NCBI RefSeq assembly: GCF_029338335.1
Contig: NZ_CP119796.1
Source of the DNA: Halomontanus rarus
GTDB taxonomy: Archaea; Halobacteriota; Halobacteria; Halobacteriales; Natrialbaceae
Direction: 5' to 3' (one strand)
Length of the DNA: 64,000 nt
Shown here: positions 1 through 8,277 of the stretch, piece after piece
How positions within the stretch are numbered: the stretch's first letter is position 1
Layout: each line of letters opens with the position of its first letter
The notes under the pieces: model-generated
Databases searched by the model: none
What the model saw: the letters and a program-made list of their open reading frames with translations, nothing else
Told to the model about the DNA's origin: nothing
Made by a program: the position numbers and the translations under genes

Positions 1-163
1 CGAGGTCTTCCTCGCCTTCCGCGATATCGCCGAAATCGGTCACGTCGACGACGTGCACCGCGTGGACGGTGGCACCGTTCTGTGCCGCCATGTGAATCCC
101 GTGGTCGACCGCGGCCTCCGCACCGGGGCTCCCATCCGTCGGAACGAGAACTGCGTCGTACAT
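1..163 (-). CDS. Universal stress protein (UspA family), N-terminal part, cut by window edge
   Basis: Only the first 54 codons are present; the frame is still open at base 1. The start MYDAVLVPTDGS followed by an AAVDHG helix is the usual first strand and helix of a UspA domain, the part that carries the nucleotide-binding Asp. It is one of three UspA-type genes in the window. Its upstream neighbour on the same strand is a cation/proton antiporter, a common haloarchaeal pairing. Whether it has one or two Usp domains cannot be seen. Confidence 0.85.
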   Translation of the reverse strand, partial: MYDAVLVPTDGSPGAEAAVDHGIHMAAQNGATVHAVHVVDVTDFGDIAEGEEDL

Positions 164-233
164 CGATCGGGAATTGGGACTCCGGAGGGGTAGTGATTGT
201 GCCGGCAGACGAGTGACGGGGCGGCGGACGGGC

Positions 234-1469
234 TTATTCGCCCCTCGTTTCGCTACTCAGTTCGCGCTCGAGGTCTTGCATGACGGGATGTGCGGTGATA
301 CCGTGGACGACGACCGAAGCGAGGACGACGAAGCCGACGAGCGCCCAGATTTCGTCGGCACCGGAGAACGTCGCCTGATTCAGGCCGTAGGCGAGGTAGT
401 AAAACGAGCCGATCCCGCGGATACCGAAGAACGCGATGGCGTTGCGCTCCGGCGGGTAGCCGAACAGGCCGATCAAGCCGGCAACCGGGCGAACGACGAA
501 GACGAGCGCGAGACCGACGAGAGCCGCCTGCCACGTCAGCGCTGCGAGGAGCCCGGTTGCGACGGCGCCGCCGAACAGGACGAGCACGATCGCCGTGACG
601 ATTCGCTCGACGACCTCGGAGAAATTGTGGAGGTGATCGTGATACTCGTGCTCGCGCTCGTAGCCGCGAATGGCGACTGCGGCGACGAAGACCGCGATGA
701 AGCCGTAGCCTCCGAGCAGTTCGGTAACGCCGTAGGCGATCAGCGTCGCGGCTAACGCTTCGGCGCCACCCATGGACTCCGCCAGACGCGTACTCGCCGG
801 ATAGTTGAAGACGAACCTCGCGAGCAGGCGTCCCATCACCCAGCCGACGACCGTTCCGACGACGATCTTGTAGAAAACGTCGACGGCGATCCACTGGACG
901 ATCCAGTTCTCCGGCGCGACGCCGAGAGTCGCCATCGAGATGGCGAGGTACGTGAACGGAAACGCCAGTCCGTCGTTCAACCCCGCCTCGGAGGTGAGCG
1001 CGAACCGTATCTCGTCGCTTTGGCCCTTCTGTGGCGGATCGACCTGCACGTCGGCCGCGAGAACGGGGTCCGTCGGCGCGACGACCGCCCCTACCAACAT
1101 CGCCGCCGGGACCGCGAGTCCGAGAGCCCACCAACCCAGTATCGCGGCCGTCGCGATCGTCAACGGCATCGTGATCGCGAGCAAGCGCCACGTCGACTGC
1201 CACCGTCGAAGTCCGAGAACCCGATCGATCTTCAGTCCGGCACCCATCAACGCGACGATGACGCCCAGTTCCGTCAGCCGCTCGGTGATCGACCCGTACT
1301 CGAGCGGATTCGGCGTCGGTAACCCGAGCGGTAGCGAGAAGACGACCGCGCCGAACAGCACGTAGACGATCGGAAACGAGATCGGCCGCCTGTCGAGGAG
1401 TCGAGGCAACACGACCGCGCCGAGAACTGCAATACCGCCGATTACCAGGCCGACCTCGTACAGGGCCAC
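234..1469 (-). CDS. Cation/proton antiporter (CPA1, NhaP-like)
   Basis: A 411-residue polytopic membrane protein. It carries the CPA1 hallmarks: APTDPVLAAD at residues 131-140 and an Asn-Asp pair at 165-166 within EAGLNDGLAF, the pair that binds cation and proton in NhaP-type exchangers. By family knowledge it exchanges Na+ or K+ for H+ across the cytoplasmic membrane. There is no C-terminal TrkA-type regulatory domain; the protein ends shortly after the last helix. It lies with a SHOCT protein and a second antiporter on the same strand. The transported ion is not evident from sequence. Confidence 0.9.
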   Translation of the reverse strand: MALYEVGLVIGGIAVLGAVVLPRLLDRRPISFPIVYVLFGAVVFSLPLGLPTPNPLEYGSITERLTELGVIVALMGAGLKIDRVLGLRRWQSTWRLLAITMPLTIATAAILGWWALGLAVPAAMLVGAVVAPTDPVLAADVQVDPPQKGQSDEIRFALTSEAGLNDGLAFPFTYLAISMATLGVAPENWIVQWIAVDVFYKIVVGTVVGWVMGRLLARFVFNYPASTRLAESMGGAEALAATLIAYGVTELLGGYGFIAVFVAAVAIRGYEREHEYHDHLHNFSEVVERIVTAIVLVLFGGAVATGLLAALTWQAALVGLALVFVVRPVAGLIGLFGYPPERNAIAFFGIRGIGSFYYLAYGLNQATFSGADEIWALVGFVVLASVVVHGITAHPVMQDLERELSSETRGE

Positions 1470-1668
1470 GCATCACTCTGGCACGTTCCGACAAAAATAC
1501 CTCCCGCTTGCATCACTGTACTGTCCGTTCGACCGTCGTCCGAGGAAAAGACGCCGGAAGTGAGATTTCGATTCCCTCGCTGTGTTGCGGGCCGATCTCG
1601 TCGATGTCGGGTCGAACGGGGCTGTCCCGACCACCGCTCCGAACGGGACGTACCCGATTGGACAGCGA

Positions 1669-2151
1669 TTACTCGAGTTCGACGGCGGAGTCGCGTTCGC
1701 GCTCACGACCACGACCCCGATCTCGGTCTCGGTCTCGGTCGCCACGAGCGCGGTCCCGCCGTTCGACGTCCTCGAGCGTCTCCGTCTCGAGGAGGCGATC
1801 CAGCCGTCGCTCGAACTGCTCGTCAGTTAGCTCGCCGCGGGCGTACCGTTCTCGGAGGGTCTCGAGGGCGTCTCTCGCATCGCTCGAGTTCGCTTCCGAC
1901 CGCCGACCACCGGGAGCCGTCTGTCGGTGCCGCCGGCGTTCGTACAGTTTGACGAGACCCATTACGGCGGGGAGTACGCCGGCGAACCCGATCGGAAACG
2001 CGATCCAGAACCAGGGAACGCCCAGCGCGAGTAACCCGAACGCAACTGTCAGGATCAGCCCGATCGTGACGCCGGCGGCAATTTCTTCCAGCGGCGACTC
2101 GTCGTCGGCCGACTCGTCGATGCTCGAGGATCGGTCCGCTGGATTCGCCAT
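1669..2151 (-). CDS. Membrane protein with SHOCT domain
   Basis: 160 residues. Two hydrophobic segments (about 25-45 and 48-68) are followed by a SHOCT-type helical motif at about 96-121 (LRERYARGELTDEQFERRL). The last 25 residues are an Arg-Asp/Arg-Glu tract (RDRDRDRDRGRGRERER) encoded by tandem tctcgg hexamers on the + strand, so its length probably varies between strains. SHOCT motifs are thought to help oligomerisation or localisation; the specific role is unknown. It sits 53 bases after the start of the second antiporter in the direction of transcription. Confidence 0.8.
   Translation of the reverse strand: MANPADRSSSIDESADDESPLEEIAAGVTIGLILTVAFGLLALGVPWFWIAFPIGFAGVLPAVMGLVKLYERRRHRQTAPGGRRSEANSSDARDALETLRERYARGELTDEQFERRLDRLLETETLEDVERRDRARGDRDRDRDRGRGRERERDSAVELE
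1721..1740. repeat. Hexamer microsatellite (tctcgg units)
   Basis: Just over three perfect tctcgg units with degenerate flanks. They encode the Arg-Asp tract at the C terminus of the SHOCT protein. Because the unit is six bases, gain or loss would keep the reading frame. Confidence 0.6.
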
Positions 2152-2204
2152 GTGCTACCTGAGGGGATCCACGGTCTTCAATCCACCCGAGCGACGGCCT
2201 CCGC

Positions 2205-3476
2205 TCAGTCCGGGTCGCGACCGGCCTCGAGCCAGTTCATCGCGGGCGTCGCGGCGATACCGTGGAGGACGACCGACAGCAGGACGACCAGCCCGACCAC
2301 AGCCCACAGCAAGTCGGCGTTGCGAAACGGCGCCGTGTTCAGGGCGAACGAGAGGTAGTAGAACGAGCCGATCCCCCGGATGCCGAAGACGGAGATGACG
2401 ATCCGTTCGCGCCACGGACGGTCGAACCCGAGCAGACCGACGACCCCGGCGAGCGGACGTACGACGAAGAGGATGCCGACGGCGACCAGTGCGGCCTCCC
2501 ACGTCAACGGCGCGAGCAAACCGTCGACCAGCGCGCCGCCGAACAGGACCATAACCCCGACCATCAACAGGTACTCGGCCATCTCCGCGATGCTGTGGAG
2601 CGCGTCGTGGTACTCGTGCTGGCGCTCGTACTCCCGGATCGTCATCGCCGCGACGAAGACCGCGACGAAGCCGTAGCCGCCGACCAGTTCGACCGCTGCG
2701 TAGGCGATCAACGTCCCGCCGATCGCCTCGAGACCCTGCAGCGACCGTGAGAGCGGCGACGCGATCGTCAATCGAAAGATGACGATCGCGACGGCGACAC
2801 CGACGACGACGCCGCCGACGAGGCCGACGACGAGTTTGTAGGCGACGAAGACGAGCAACCACTCGCCGAGCCACCGGCCGGGATCGTAGCCGACGAGCGC
2901 GAGGAGGACGGCGAGGTGGGTGAACGGAAACGCCAGTCCGTCGTTCAGCCCCGCTTCGGAGGTGAGCGCGAAGCGGACTTCGTCCTGGAGACCTTCCGCG
3001 TCAGGTTCGGGCTCGGCCTCCATTCCCTCACCTGGGCCCGGAACCTGCACCTCCGCGGCGAGGACGGGATCGGTCGGCGCGATGACCGCACCCAGCAAGA
3101 CCGCCGTGGGAAGCAACAGGCCGGCGACCCACCACCCCAGCAGCGCCGCGCCGACGATCGACAGCGGCATCGTGATCGCGAGCAGCCGCGCGGTCGACTC
3201 CCAGTCCGGCCACGCGACTCGCCGGTCGAGTTTCAGCCCGGCGCCCATCAAGGCGATGATAACGCCCAGTTCCGTCAGGCGCTCGGCGGTATCGGCGTGT
3301 TCGATCGGGTCCGGAAACGGGAGCGCCGGCGCGACGGTGAAGGCGACGGCACCGAACGCGAGGTAGATGATCGGAAGGGAGAGCGCTCGCTCCGAGACGA
3401 GCTGGGTGAACACGACGACGCTCAGGATCGTGAGCCCGGTCAGGAGTAATCCGATGACGAACCCGTCGAGTGCCAT
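2205..3476 (-). CDS. Cation/proton antiporter (CPA1, NhaP-like), paralogue
   Basis: 423 residues, clearly paralogous to the antiporter ending at base 234. It has the same APTDPVLAAE motif at 133-142 and the Asn-Asp pair at 178-179 within EAGLNDGLAF. The main difference is an extra acidic loop (about residues 146-164, EGMEAEPEPDAEGL) between the two motifs. Start chosen at 3476, where the sequence aligns with the paralogue's MAL start. It probably begins the antiporter-SHOCT-antiporter run. Two unlike loops suggest different ion affinity or regulation, but that is inference. Confidence 0.9.
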   Translation of the reverse strand: MALDGFVIGLLLTGLTILSVVVFTQLVSERALSLPIIYLAFGAVAFTVAPALPFPDPIEHADTAERLTELGVIIALMGAGLKLDRRVAWPDWESTARLLAITMPLSIVGAALLGWWVAGLLLPTAVLLGAVIAPTDPVLAAEVQVPGPGEGMEAEPEPDAEGLQDEVRFALTSEAGLNDGLAFPFTHLAVLLALVGYDPGRWLGEWLLVFVAYKLVVGLVGGVVVGVAVAIVIFRLTIASPLSRSLQGLEAIGGTLIAYAAVELVGGYGFVAVFVAAMTIREYERQHEYHDALHSIAEMAEYLLMVGVMVLFGGALVDGLLAPLTWEAALVAVGILFVVRPLAGVVGLLGFDRPWRERIVISVFGIRGIGSFYYLSFALNTAPFRNADLLWAVVGLVVLLSVVLHGIAATPAMNWLEAGRDPD

Positions 3477-3595
3477 CTACGGTATTCGACACTGACCACC
3501 CTGATAAGCGTCCGACTTGCATTCGTATCGTGTTGCCGACAAAATCTCGTTCGCACGCCCGTGTTTTTTCGGGAGTACCGTCGTAGCAACCGACG

Positions 3596-4150
3596 ATGAA
3601 GCGTCGGCGATACCTCGAGTCCGTGCTGGCCGTCTCGAGCGCTGCCCTCGCGGGTTGTGCCGAGGAACAAGACGTCGGCTACGAGGAGACGCCGACGCCC
3701 GTCGAGGAACAGACGCCGGTCGAGGGGCCGGCGCCGGACCTCCCGGTCGCCGAGTACTCCGACGAGTACGAAGCCAGCCTCGAAGACGGACTCGCGCTCG
3801 CGGGCGAGGTCACCGACGAGGAAACGTTCGGCGAGGCGCTCGAGAACCACGGCATCGAGACCGACCGCCTCGAGCGCGAGGGTCGATTCCTCTTTCTCGA
3901 GTATTTCGCGGGCGACCCAGCTCGCGGTGTCGTGCCGGACATGGGGTACGTCGCCGGCGCGTACGCCGTCCTCGTCGGGGCCGTCGACGACCCGGCGCGG
4001 TTGCAGGTCGCGGTGCTCGACGACGGTGGCGAGCCGTTCGGGACGTACACGGTCTACGTCGACTGGGCCCAGCAGTTCGACGAGGAAGAGTTGTCGCTCG
4101 AGAGTTACGGGGAACTGGTGTTCGAGACGTTCAAAACGGAGCGGTCGTGA
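3596..4150 (+). CDS. Predicted lipoprotein of unknown function
   Basis: 184 residues. The N terminus MKRRRYLES is Arg-rich and followed by a short hydrophobic stretch ending in ALAGC, a lipobox with Cys at residue 21, so the mature protein is expected to be lipid-anchored outside the membrane. Next comes a Thr/Pro/Glu-rich linker, then a globular domain of about 130 residues with no motif I recognise. It is divergent from the antiporter gene and convergent with aspS. No further function can be assigned. Confidence 0.75.
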   Translation: MKRRRYLESVLAVSSAALAGCAEEQDVGYEETPTPVEEQTPVEGPAPDLPVAEYSDEYEASLEDGLALAGEVTDEETFGEALENHGIETDRLEREGRFLFLEYFAGDPARGVVPDMGYVAGAYAVLVGAVDDPARLQVAVLDDGGEPFGTYTVYVDWAQQFDEEELSLESYGELVFETFKTERS

Positions 4151-4254
4151 GCCAGAATGGGACAGTCGTGAGTCGTGTCAGACGCCTGCGGGCTCAGTCT
4201 CTGGCGATCCTGCGAAACTCGCTTCGATCGTCTCGTTGGCACCCAACGTCGTCG

Positions 4255-5559
4255 TCAGGGACTCAAACGTTGGCGATCTCGCGGGAAGAGAACGGCCTCA
4301 CGGATGTTGTCCAGCCCGAGCATCGTCATGACCAGACGCTCGCCGCCGAGACCCCAGCCGGCGTGGGGCGGCATCCCGTACTTGAACATCTTCGTGTAGT
4401 ACTCGAAGGCGTCGGGGTCCAGCCCCTGCTGTTCGAAGCCCTCGACCAGCTGCTCGTATCGGTGTTCGCGCTGTCCACCCGACACGAGTTCCATCCGCGG
4501 GTGCATCAGGTCGAAGCCCGTCGAGAGCTGCTCGTCGTCCTCGTGGTCCATGATGTAGAACGGCTTGGTCTCGCTGGGCCAGTCGGTGACGAAGTAGTGG
4601 CCGCCGACGTCGTCGCCGAGGGCCTTCTCGCCCTCGGTGGGGAGGTCGTCGCCCCAGACGAGTTGCTCGTCGAGTTCGCCCGTCGCGTTGATGCGCTCGA
4701 TGGCCTCCTCGTAGGAGAGCCGCGGGAAGTCCTCGTCGGGCACCTCGAACTCGTCGGCGAGGTTGAGCTTCTCGAGTTCGTCGGCGCAGTTCTCGGCCAC
4801 CGCCTCGTAGGCCGCTTTCACGACGCCCTCGACGACGTCCATCGCGTCGTGGTGGTCGCAAAACGCCCCTTCGAAGTCGATCGAGGTCGCCTCGTTGAGG
4901 TGTCGCGGCGTGTTGTGCTCTTCGGCGCGGAAGATCGGCCCGATCTCGAAGACGCGCTCTAGGTTGGAACCGGCCATCAGCTGCTTGAACAGCTGCGGGC
5001 TCTGGTTCATGAACGCTTCCTGCCCGAAGTAGGTGATCGGGAACAGCTCCGTCCCGCCCTCGGTGCCCGTGGCGACGATCTTCGGCGTGTTGATCTCCGT
5101 GCAGTTCGCCGATCGGAACTCCTCGCGGACCGCTCGCAGGATCTCCGCGCGGATCTCGAAGATCGCCTGAACCTCCTCCTTGCGGAGGTCGAGCGTGCGG
5201 TTGTCGAGTCGGGTCGAGATTTCGGCGTCGACTTTTCCGGAAGGGTCGAGGGGCAGTTCGGGGTCCGCGGGGGCGAGCACCTCGAGCGACTCGGGGGTGA
5301 CTTCGACGCCCGTGGGTGCGCGGGGCTCTTCCTCGACGGCGCCGGAGACGCTGACGACGCTCTCGCGGGAGACGCCGAGGCCGGTCTCGACGAGCTCTTC
5401 GTCCATCTCGTCTTTCTCGAACTTGACCTGGATCTTACCGGTCGAGTCTCGAAGAATCAGAAAAGCGATACCGCCGAGATCGCGAATCTCGTGGACCCAG
5501 CCGGCGACTGTTACCTCGTCGCCCGGCTCGGCCTCGGCAGTGTAGGTTCGGTCCTGCAT
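4255..5559 (-). CDS. aspS: Aspartate-tRNA ligase, archaeal type
   Basis: 434 residues, the usual length for the archaeal enzyme. An N-terminal OB fold (GWVHEIRDLGGIAFLILRD, about 20-38) binds the anticodon. Class II catalytic motifs follow: FRAEEHNTPRHLNE (motif 2) and GWGLGGERLVM at 401-411 (motif 3, ATP-binding Arg). It charges tRNA-Asp with aspartate. In archaea lacking asparaginyl-tRNA synthetase this enzyme also charges tRNA-Asn for later amidation; which type this is cannot be told here. It is convergent with the lipoprotein gene and followed upstream by tbp on the same strand. Confidence 0.97.
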   Translation of the reverse strand: MQDRTYTAEAEPGDEVTVAGWVHEIRDLGGIAFLILRDSTGKIQVKFEKDEMDEELVETGLGVSRESVVSVSGAVEEEPRAPTGVEVTPESLEVLAPADPELPLDPSGKVDAEISTRLDNRTLDLRKEEVQAIFEIRAEILRAVREEFRSANCTEINTPKIVATGTEGGTELFPITYFGQEAFMNQSPQLFKQLMAGSNLERVFEIGPIFRAEEHNTPRHLNEATSIDFEGAFCDHHDAMDVVEGVVKAAYEAVAENCADELEKLNLADEFEVPDEDFPRLSYEEAIERINATGELDEQLVWGDDLPTEGEKALGDDVGGHYFVTDWPSETKPFYIMDHEDDEQLSTGFDLMHPRMELVSGGQREHRYEQLVEGFEQQGLDPDAFEYYTKMFKYGMPPHAGWGLGGERLVMTMLGLDNIREAVLFPRDRQRLSP

Positions 5560-5612
5560 ACATGCCGGTTATCGAAGCCGCGACTTAAGCACAGTTGTTT
5601 CCGACGCCGCGG

Positions 5613-6173
5613 TTACTCGAGCAAGCCGAGGTCCTCGAGTCGGGAGACGATCGCGTCGACGGCGTCGTCGGCGTTTTTGGGTTCTTTGCCGCCGGTGATG
5701 ACGATCTTGCCGGAGCCGAAGAGCAGGGCGACGACTTTCGGCTCCTCGAGCCTGTAGACGAGGCCGGGGAACTGCTCGGGTTCGTACTCGATGTTCTCCA
5801 AGCCGAGGCCGATCGCGATCGCGTTCAGGTTGAGGTTGCGCCCGAGGTCGGCCGAACTGACGATGTTCTGGACGATGACCTCCGGATCGTCGTCGACCTG
5901 AATCTGGAGCTCTCGGAGCTTGTCGAAGACGATCTCGAGACTCTGGTGAACGTCGTCGGTGCTCTTCGCGCCGGTGCAGACGATCTTGCCCGAGCGGAAG
6001 ATCAGCGCGGCGGACTTGGGATTTTGCGTTCGGTAGACGAGGCCGGGGAACTGTTCGGGGTCGTAGTCGGCCCCCTCGAGGTCCATCGCGACGCTCTGGA
6101 GATCGAGTTCCTGTCCAATACCGGTCGAGGCGACCACGTTTTCGATGTTGATGGTCTCTTTCGGATCCGTCAT
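5613..6173 (-). CDS. tbp: TATA-box-binding protein
   Basis: 186 residues built from two similar halves, each containing the FPGLVYR(T/L) and SGKIV(C/I)TG(A/G) segments (first half about 40-75, second half about 130-165), the saddle repeats of TBP. It binds the TATA box and recruits TFB and RNA polymerase. The tail is short and acidic as usual for archaea. The start lies just after two TATA-like boxes in tandem (6191-6207). Haloarchaea often have several TBPs; this one is complete with no missing saddle segment. Confidence 0.97.
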   Translation of the reverse strand: MTDPKETINIENVVASTGIGQELDLQSVAMDLEGADYDPEQFPGLVYRTQNPKSAALIFRSGKIVCTGAKSTDDVHQSLEIVFDKLRELQIQVDDDPEVIVQNIVSSADLGRNLNLNAIAIGLGLENIEYEPEQFPGLVYRLEEPKVVALLFGSGKIVITGGKEPKNADDAVDAIVSRLEDLGLLE

Positions 6174-6190
6174 GAGGATGAGGACAAACG

Positions 6191-6207
6191 TATTTAAACT
6201 TTATAAA
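6191..6207 (-). promoter_or_regulatory. Tandem TATA-like boxes before tbp
   Basis: On the minus strand TTTATAAA and TTTAAATA follow each other about 31 and 22 bases before the tbp start codon. Only one spacing suits a leaderless transcript, so the second could be an extra TBP site. Confidence 0.6.
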
Positions 6208-6397
6208 TGTACCCTGTTTCCCGCGATTCTGAGGAGGTCACCCTGATAGAATCGCGTCGCTCGCTCGTTGCGGACGGGGCGCGAGACGCTCACTTGCGAC
6301 CGTTCGCTCGGGCTATCCGTTCACTGGGACCGGGAAAGACACCTGACAGAGACAGTGCAAGCCCTCGCACTTTCTACGCCGAACGCGTTGTGTCCGC

Positions 6398-7567
6398 ATG
6401 GTCGACGTCCGCCGAGTCGTTCCGGTCACCAAAGCGGTGATCGGCGGCATCAAAAAACAGAACGTGTCGTTCATGGCCGCCAGCATCGCCTACCAGGCGT
6501 TCATCTCGCTCATCCCGCTGCTCGTCTTACTGTTCTTCCTCGTCTCGATCCTCGGCGACGAGGGGCTGGCCGCGGAAGTCACCGCGATGACCGAGGGCTT
6601 CATGCCCGAGAGCGGCAACCAGTTGCTCGAGGACACCATCGAGGGCTCCGTCGCGACCGCCGGGACCTCGATCATCGGACTCGTGACGCTACTGTGGGGA
6701 TCACTGAAGATCTTCCGCGGGCTGGACACCGCCTTCTCGGAGATCTACGCCTCGACGGCGGAGAACTCGATCGTCTCCCAGATTCGCGACGGATTGATCG
6801 TCTTCGGCGCGCTCGCGCTCGCGCTCGTCGCCGCGGCCGGGGCGACCGCCGTCTTCGCGCTCTTCCCGAACATTCCGTTCATCGGGCTGTTGAACCCGCT
6901 CCTGCTCGTCGTCGGGCTCACGGTCGCGTTCTACCCGATGTACTACTTCTTCCCCGACGTCGAGGTGACCAAACGGGAGATTCTGCCGGGCGTCGTCGTC
7001 GCCGCGGTCGGCTGGGCCGCCCTGCAGGCGCTGTTTCAGGTTTACGTCGCTCTCTCCAGCGGATCGACCGGCGGGGAAGCCCTCGGCGCGGTCATCCTCC
7101 TGCTGACGTGGCTGTACTTCGGCGGATTCGTGTTGCTGATCGGGGCCGTCGTGAACGCGACCGTCGGCGGACAGCTGCCGTCGCTCGAGGCGAACGACGC
7201 TTCGAACGCCGGTATCGCGGGTTCTAACGCCAGTCAACGCGAGGAGATCGACGCCGCGTCCGAAGCCAAAGCCGAGGCCAAGACGCGCCGGATTCGACGC
7301 GATCTCGAGCACGTCGAAGCCCGGTACGAGAAGCTCGAGCGGGAGCACGCGCGCCTGCAGACCGACCTCGCGGCCCAGCGGGCGCGCCGGTACGACCTCG
7401 AGGACGAGAACGCCAGGCTCGAGGAGCGAATCGACGACCTCGAGCGCGAGAACGAGGCGCTCCGTGCGCGTCTCGAGTTGCGACGCACGCCGCCGTGGGA
7501 GCGGGCCGTCCGGTGGCTCGCCGGTCGGGTGACGAGCCTCAGTATCGGGTCCGTTCGGGAGACGTGA
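6398..7567 (+). CDS. YihY/BrkB-family membrane protein with C-terminal coiled coil
   Basis: 389 residues. Residues 1-260 form the YihY/BrkB domain with about six membrane segments and the typical FMAASIAYQAFISLIPL and LLWGSLKIFRGLD stretches. From about 275 to 360 there is a long charged coiled coil (repeated EARYEKLEREHARLQ-type heptads). The family was once annotated as RNase BN, which is wrong; its role in bacteria is unclear, possibly transport. The coiled coil suggests a cytosolic partner or oligomerisation. It is divergent from tbp. Confidence 0.85.
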   Translation: MVDVRRVVPVTKAVIGGIKKQNVSFMAASIAYQAFISLIPLLVLLFFLVSILGDEGLAAEVTAMTEGFMPESGNQLLEDTIEGSVATAGTSIIGLVTLLWGSLKIFRGLDTAFSEIYASTAENSIVSQIRDGLIVFGALALALVAAAGATAVFALFPNIPFIGLLNPLLLVVGLTVAFYPMYYFFPDVEVTKREILPGVVVAAVGWAALQALFQVYVALSSGSTGGEALGAVILLLTWLYFGGFVLLIGAVVNATVGGQLPSLEANDASNAGIAGSNASQREEIDAASEAKAEAKTRRIRRDLEHVEARYEKLEREHARLQTDLAAQRARRYDLEDENARLEERIDDLERENEALRARLELRRTPPWERAVRWLAGRVTSLSIGSVRET

Positions 7568-7612
7568 GCGAGACTCGAGCGGGACTCGGGCGGGACTCGA
7601 GCGAGATTCGAA

Positions 7613-7628
7613 CGGACGGATCCGTCCG
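7613..7628. repeat. Perfect 16-base palindrome
   Basis: CGGACGGATCCGTCCG lies 45 bases after the stop of the YihY/BrkB gene, a position that would suit a transcript-end hairpin, although no T-run follows. Confidence 0.4.
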
Positions 7629-7641
7629 CGTTTGCGGGCTC

Positions 7642-7677
7642 GAAACCGAAGCCGAAACTGAAACCGAAACCGAAGCA
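7642..7677. repeat. Hexamer microsatellite (gaaacc-like units)
   Basis: Six imperfect copies of gaaacc/gaagcc in the 259-base gap between the YihY/BrkB gene and the next membrane protein. The gap holds no convincing gene. Confidence 0.55.
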
Positions 7678-7826
7678 GACCCCGACGCCGTCGGTCCGTC
7701 GAACGGTCGAGCAGTACACAGCGCGCGCCGAACTCGAGTCGTCCGTCGCCGTGGAGCGACCGCTCTACCTGTATCTGCAGGTCGAACTGGTTCCCCGCTG
7801 GGCGTCGTAGCTCCCGCCACTCGATC

Positions 7827-8165
7827 ATGGTCGACTCAGACGAGAATCGGTCAGCCGGTGGCGATGGGACCGACGATAGTACGAAGGTTTCGAGGAGCAC
7901 GCCCGACGAGCAGTCCATCGACGAGCCGACGCAAAACCGCGAGCAAGAGGCGAGCGAAACCGCCTGGATGATGAAAGAGGGGGTGTCGATCGGTGTCATC
8001 TCGATTCTCGCCCTCCTCTTGCTCGCGCTCGCACTCATGCAATTTTCCGGACTGATCGATCTCCTGTCACCGGTCGCGGATACCGGCCTCGGCCAGTGGT
8101 CCGTGTTCGCGGTCCTCGCGCTGGCCGTCGTCGCGCTCTTCGCCTGGAGCCGGTGGGGCGTGTGA
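7827..8165 (+). CDS. Small two-helix membrane protein, unknown function
   Basis: 112 residues. About 45 acidic, polar residues precede two hydrophobic segments (about 53-76 and 89-108), with a short loop between. Codon positions look normal for this genome (high GC at third positions). It is followed after 113 bases by truD on the same strand. I recognise no family beyond a general haloarchaeal membrane protein. Confidence 0.65.
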   Translation: MVDSDENRSAGGDGTDDSTKVSRSTPDEQSIDEPTQNREQEASETAWMMKEGVSIGVISILALLLLALALMQFSGLIDLLSPVADTGLGQWSVFAVLALAVVALFAWSRWGV

Positions 8166-8277
8166 CCGACGACGGAACGTCTCGTCCAGCCGTTCGAGGT
8201 GATCGACGCCGAACTGTCGGCTCGCGACGGCCGAACCGAGGAGCCTTTGACTCGAGGGGCCGACTCTCGACCAACGA

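Noticed and set aside
3517..4962. 481-codon plus-strand frame across the lipoprotein gene and aspS
   Set aside because: Crosses two real genes in wrong frames; composition is Arg/Asp-rich noise.
7590..7640. T-loop-like string gttcgaatc on the minus strand
   Set aside because: No acceptor, D or anticodon stem can be formed around it, so not a tRNA.
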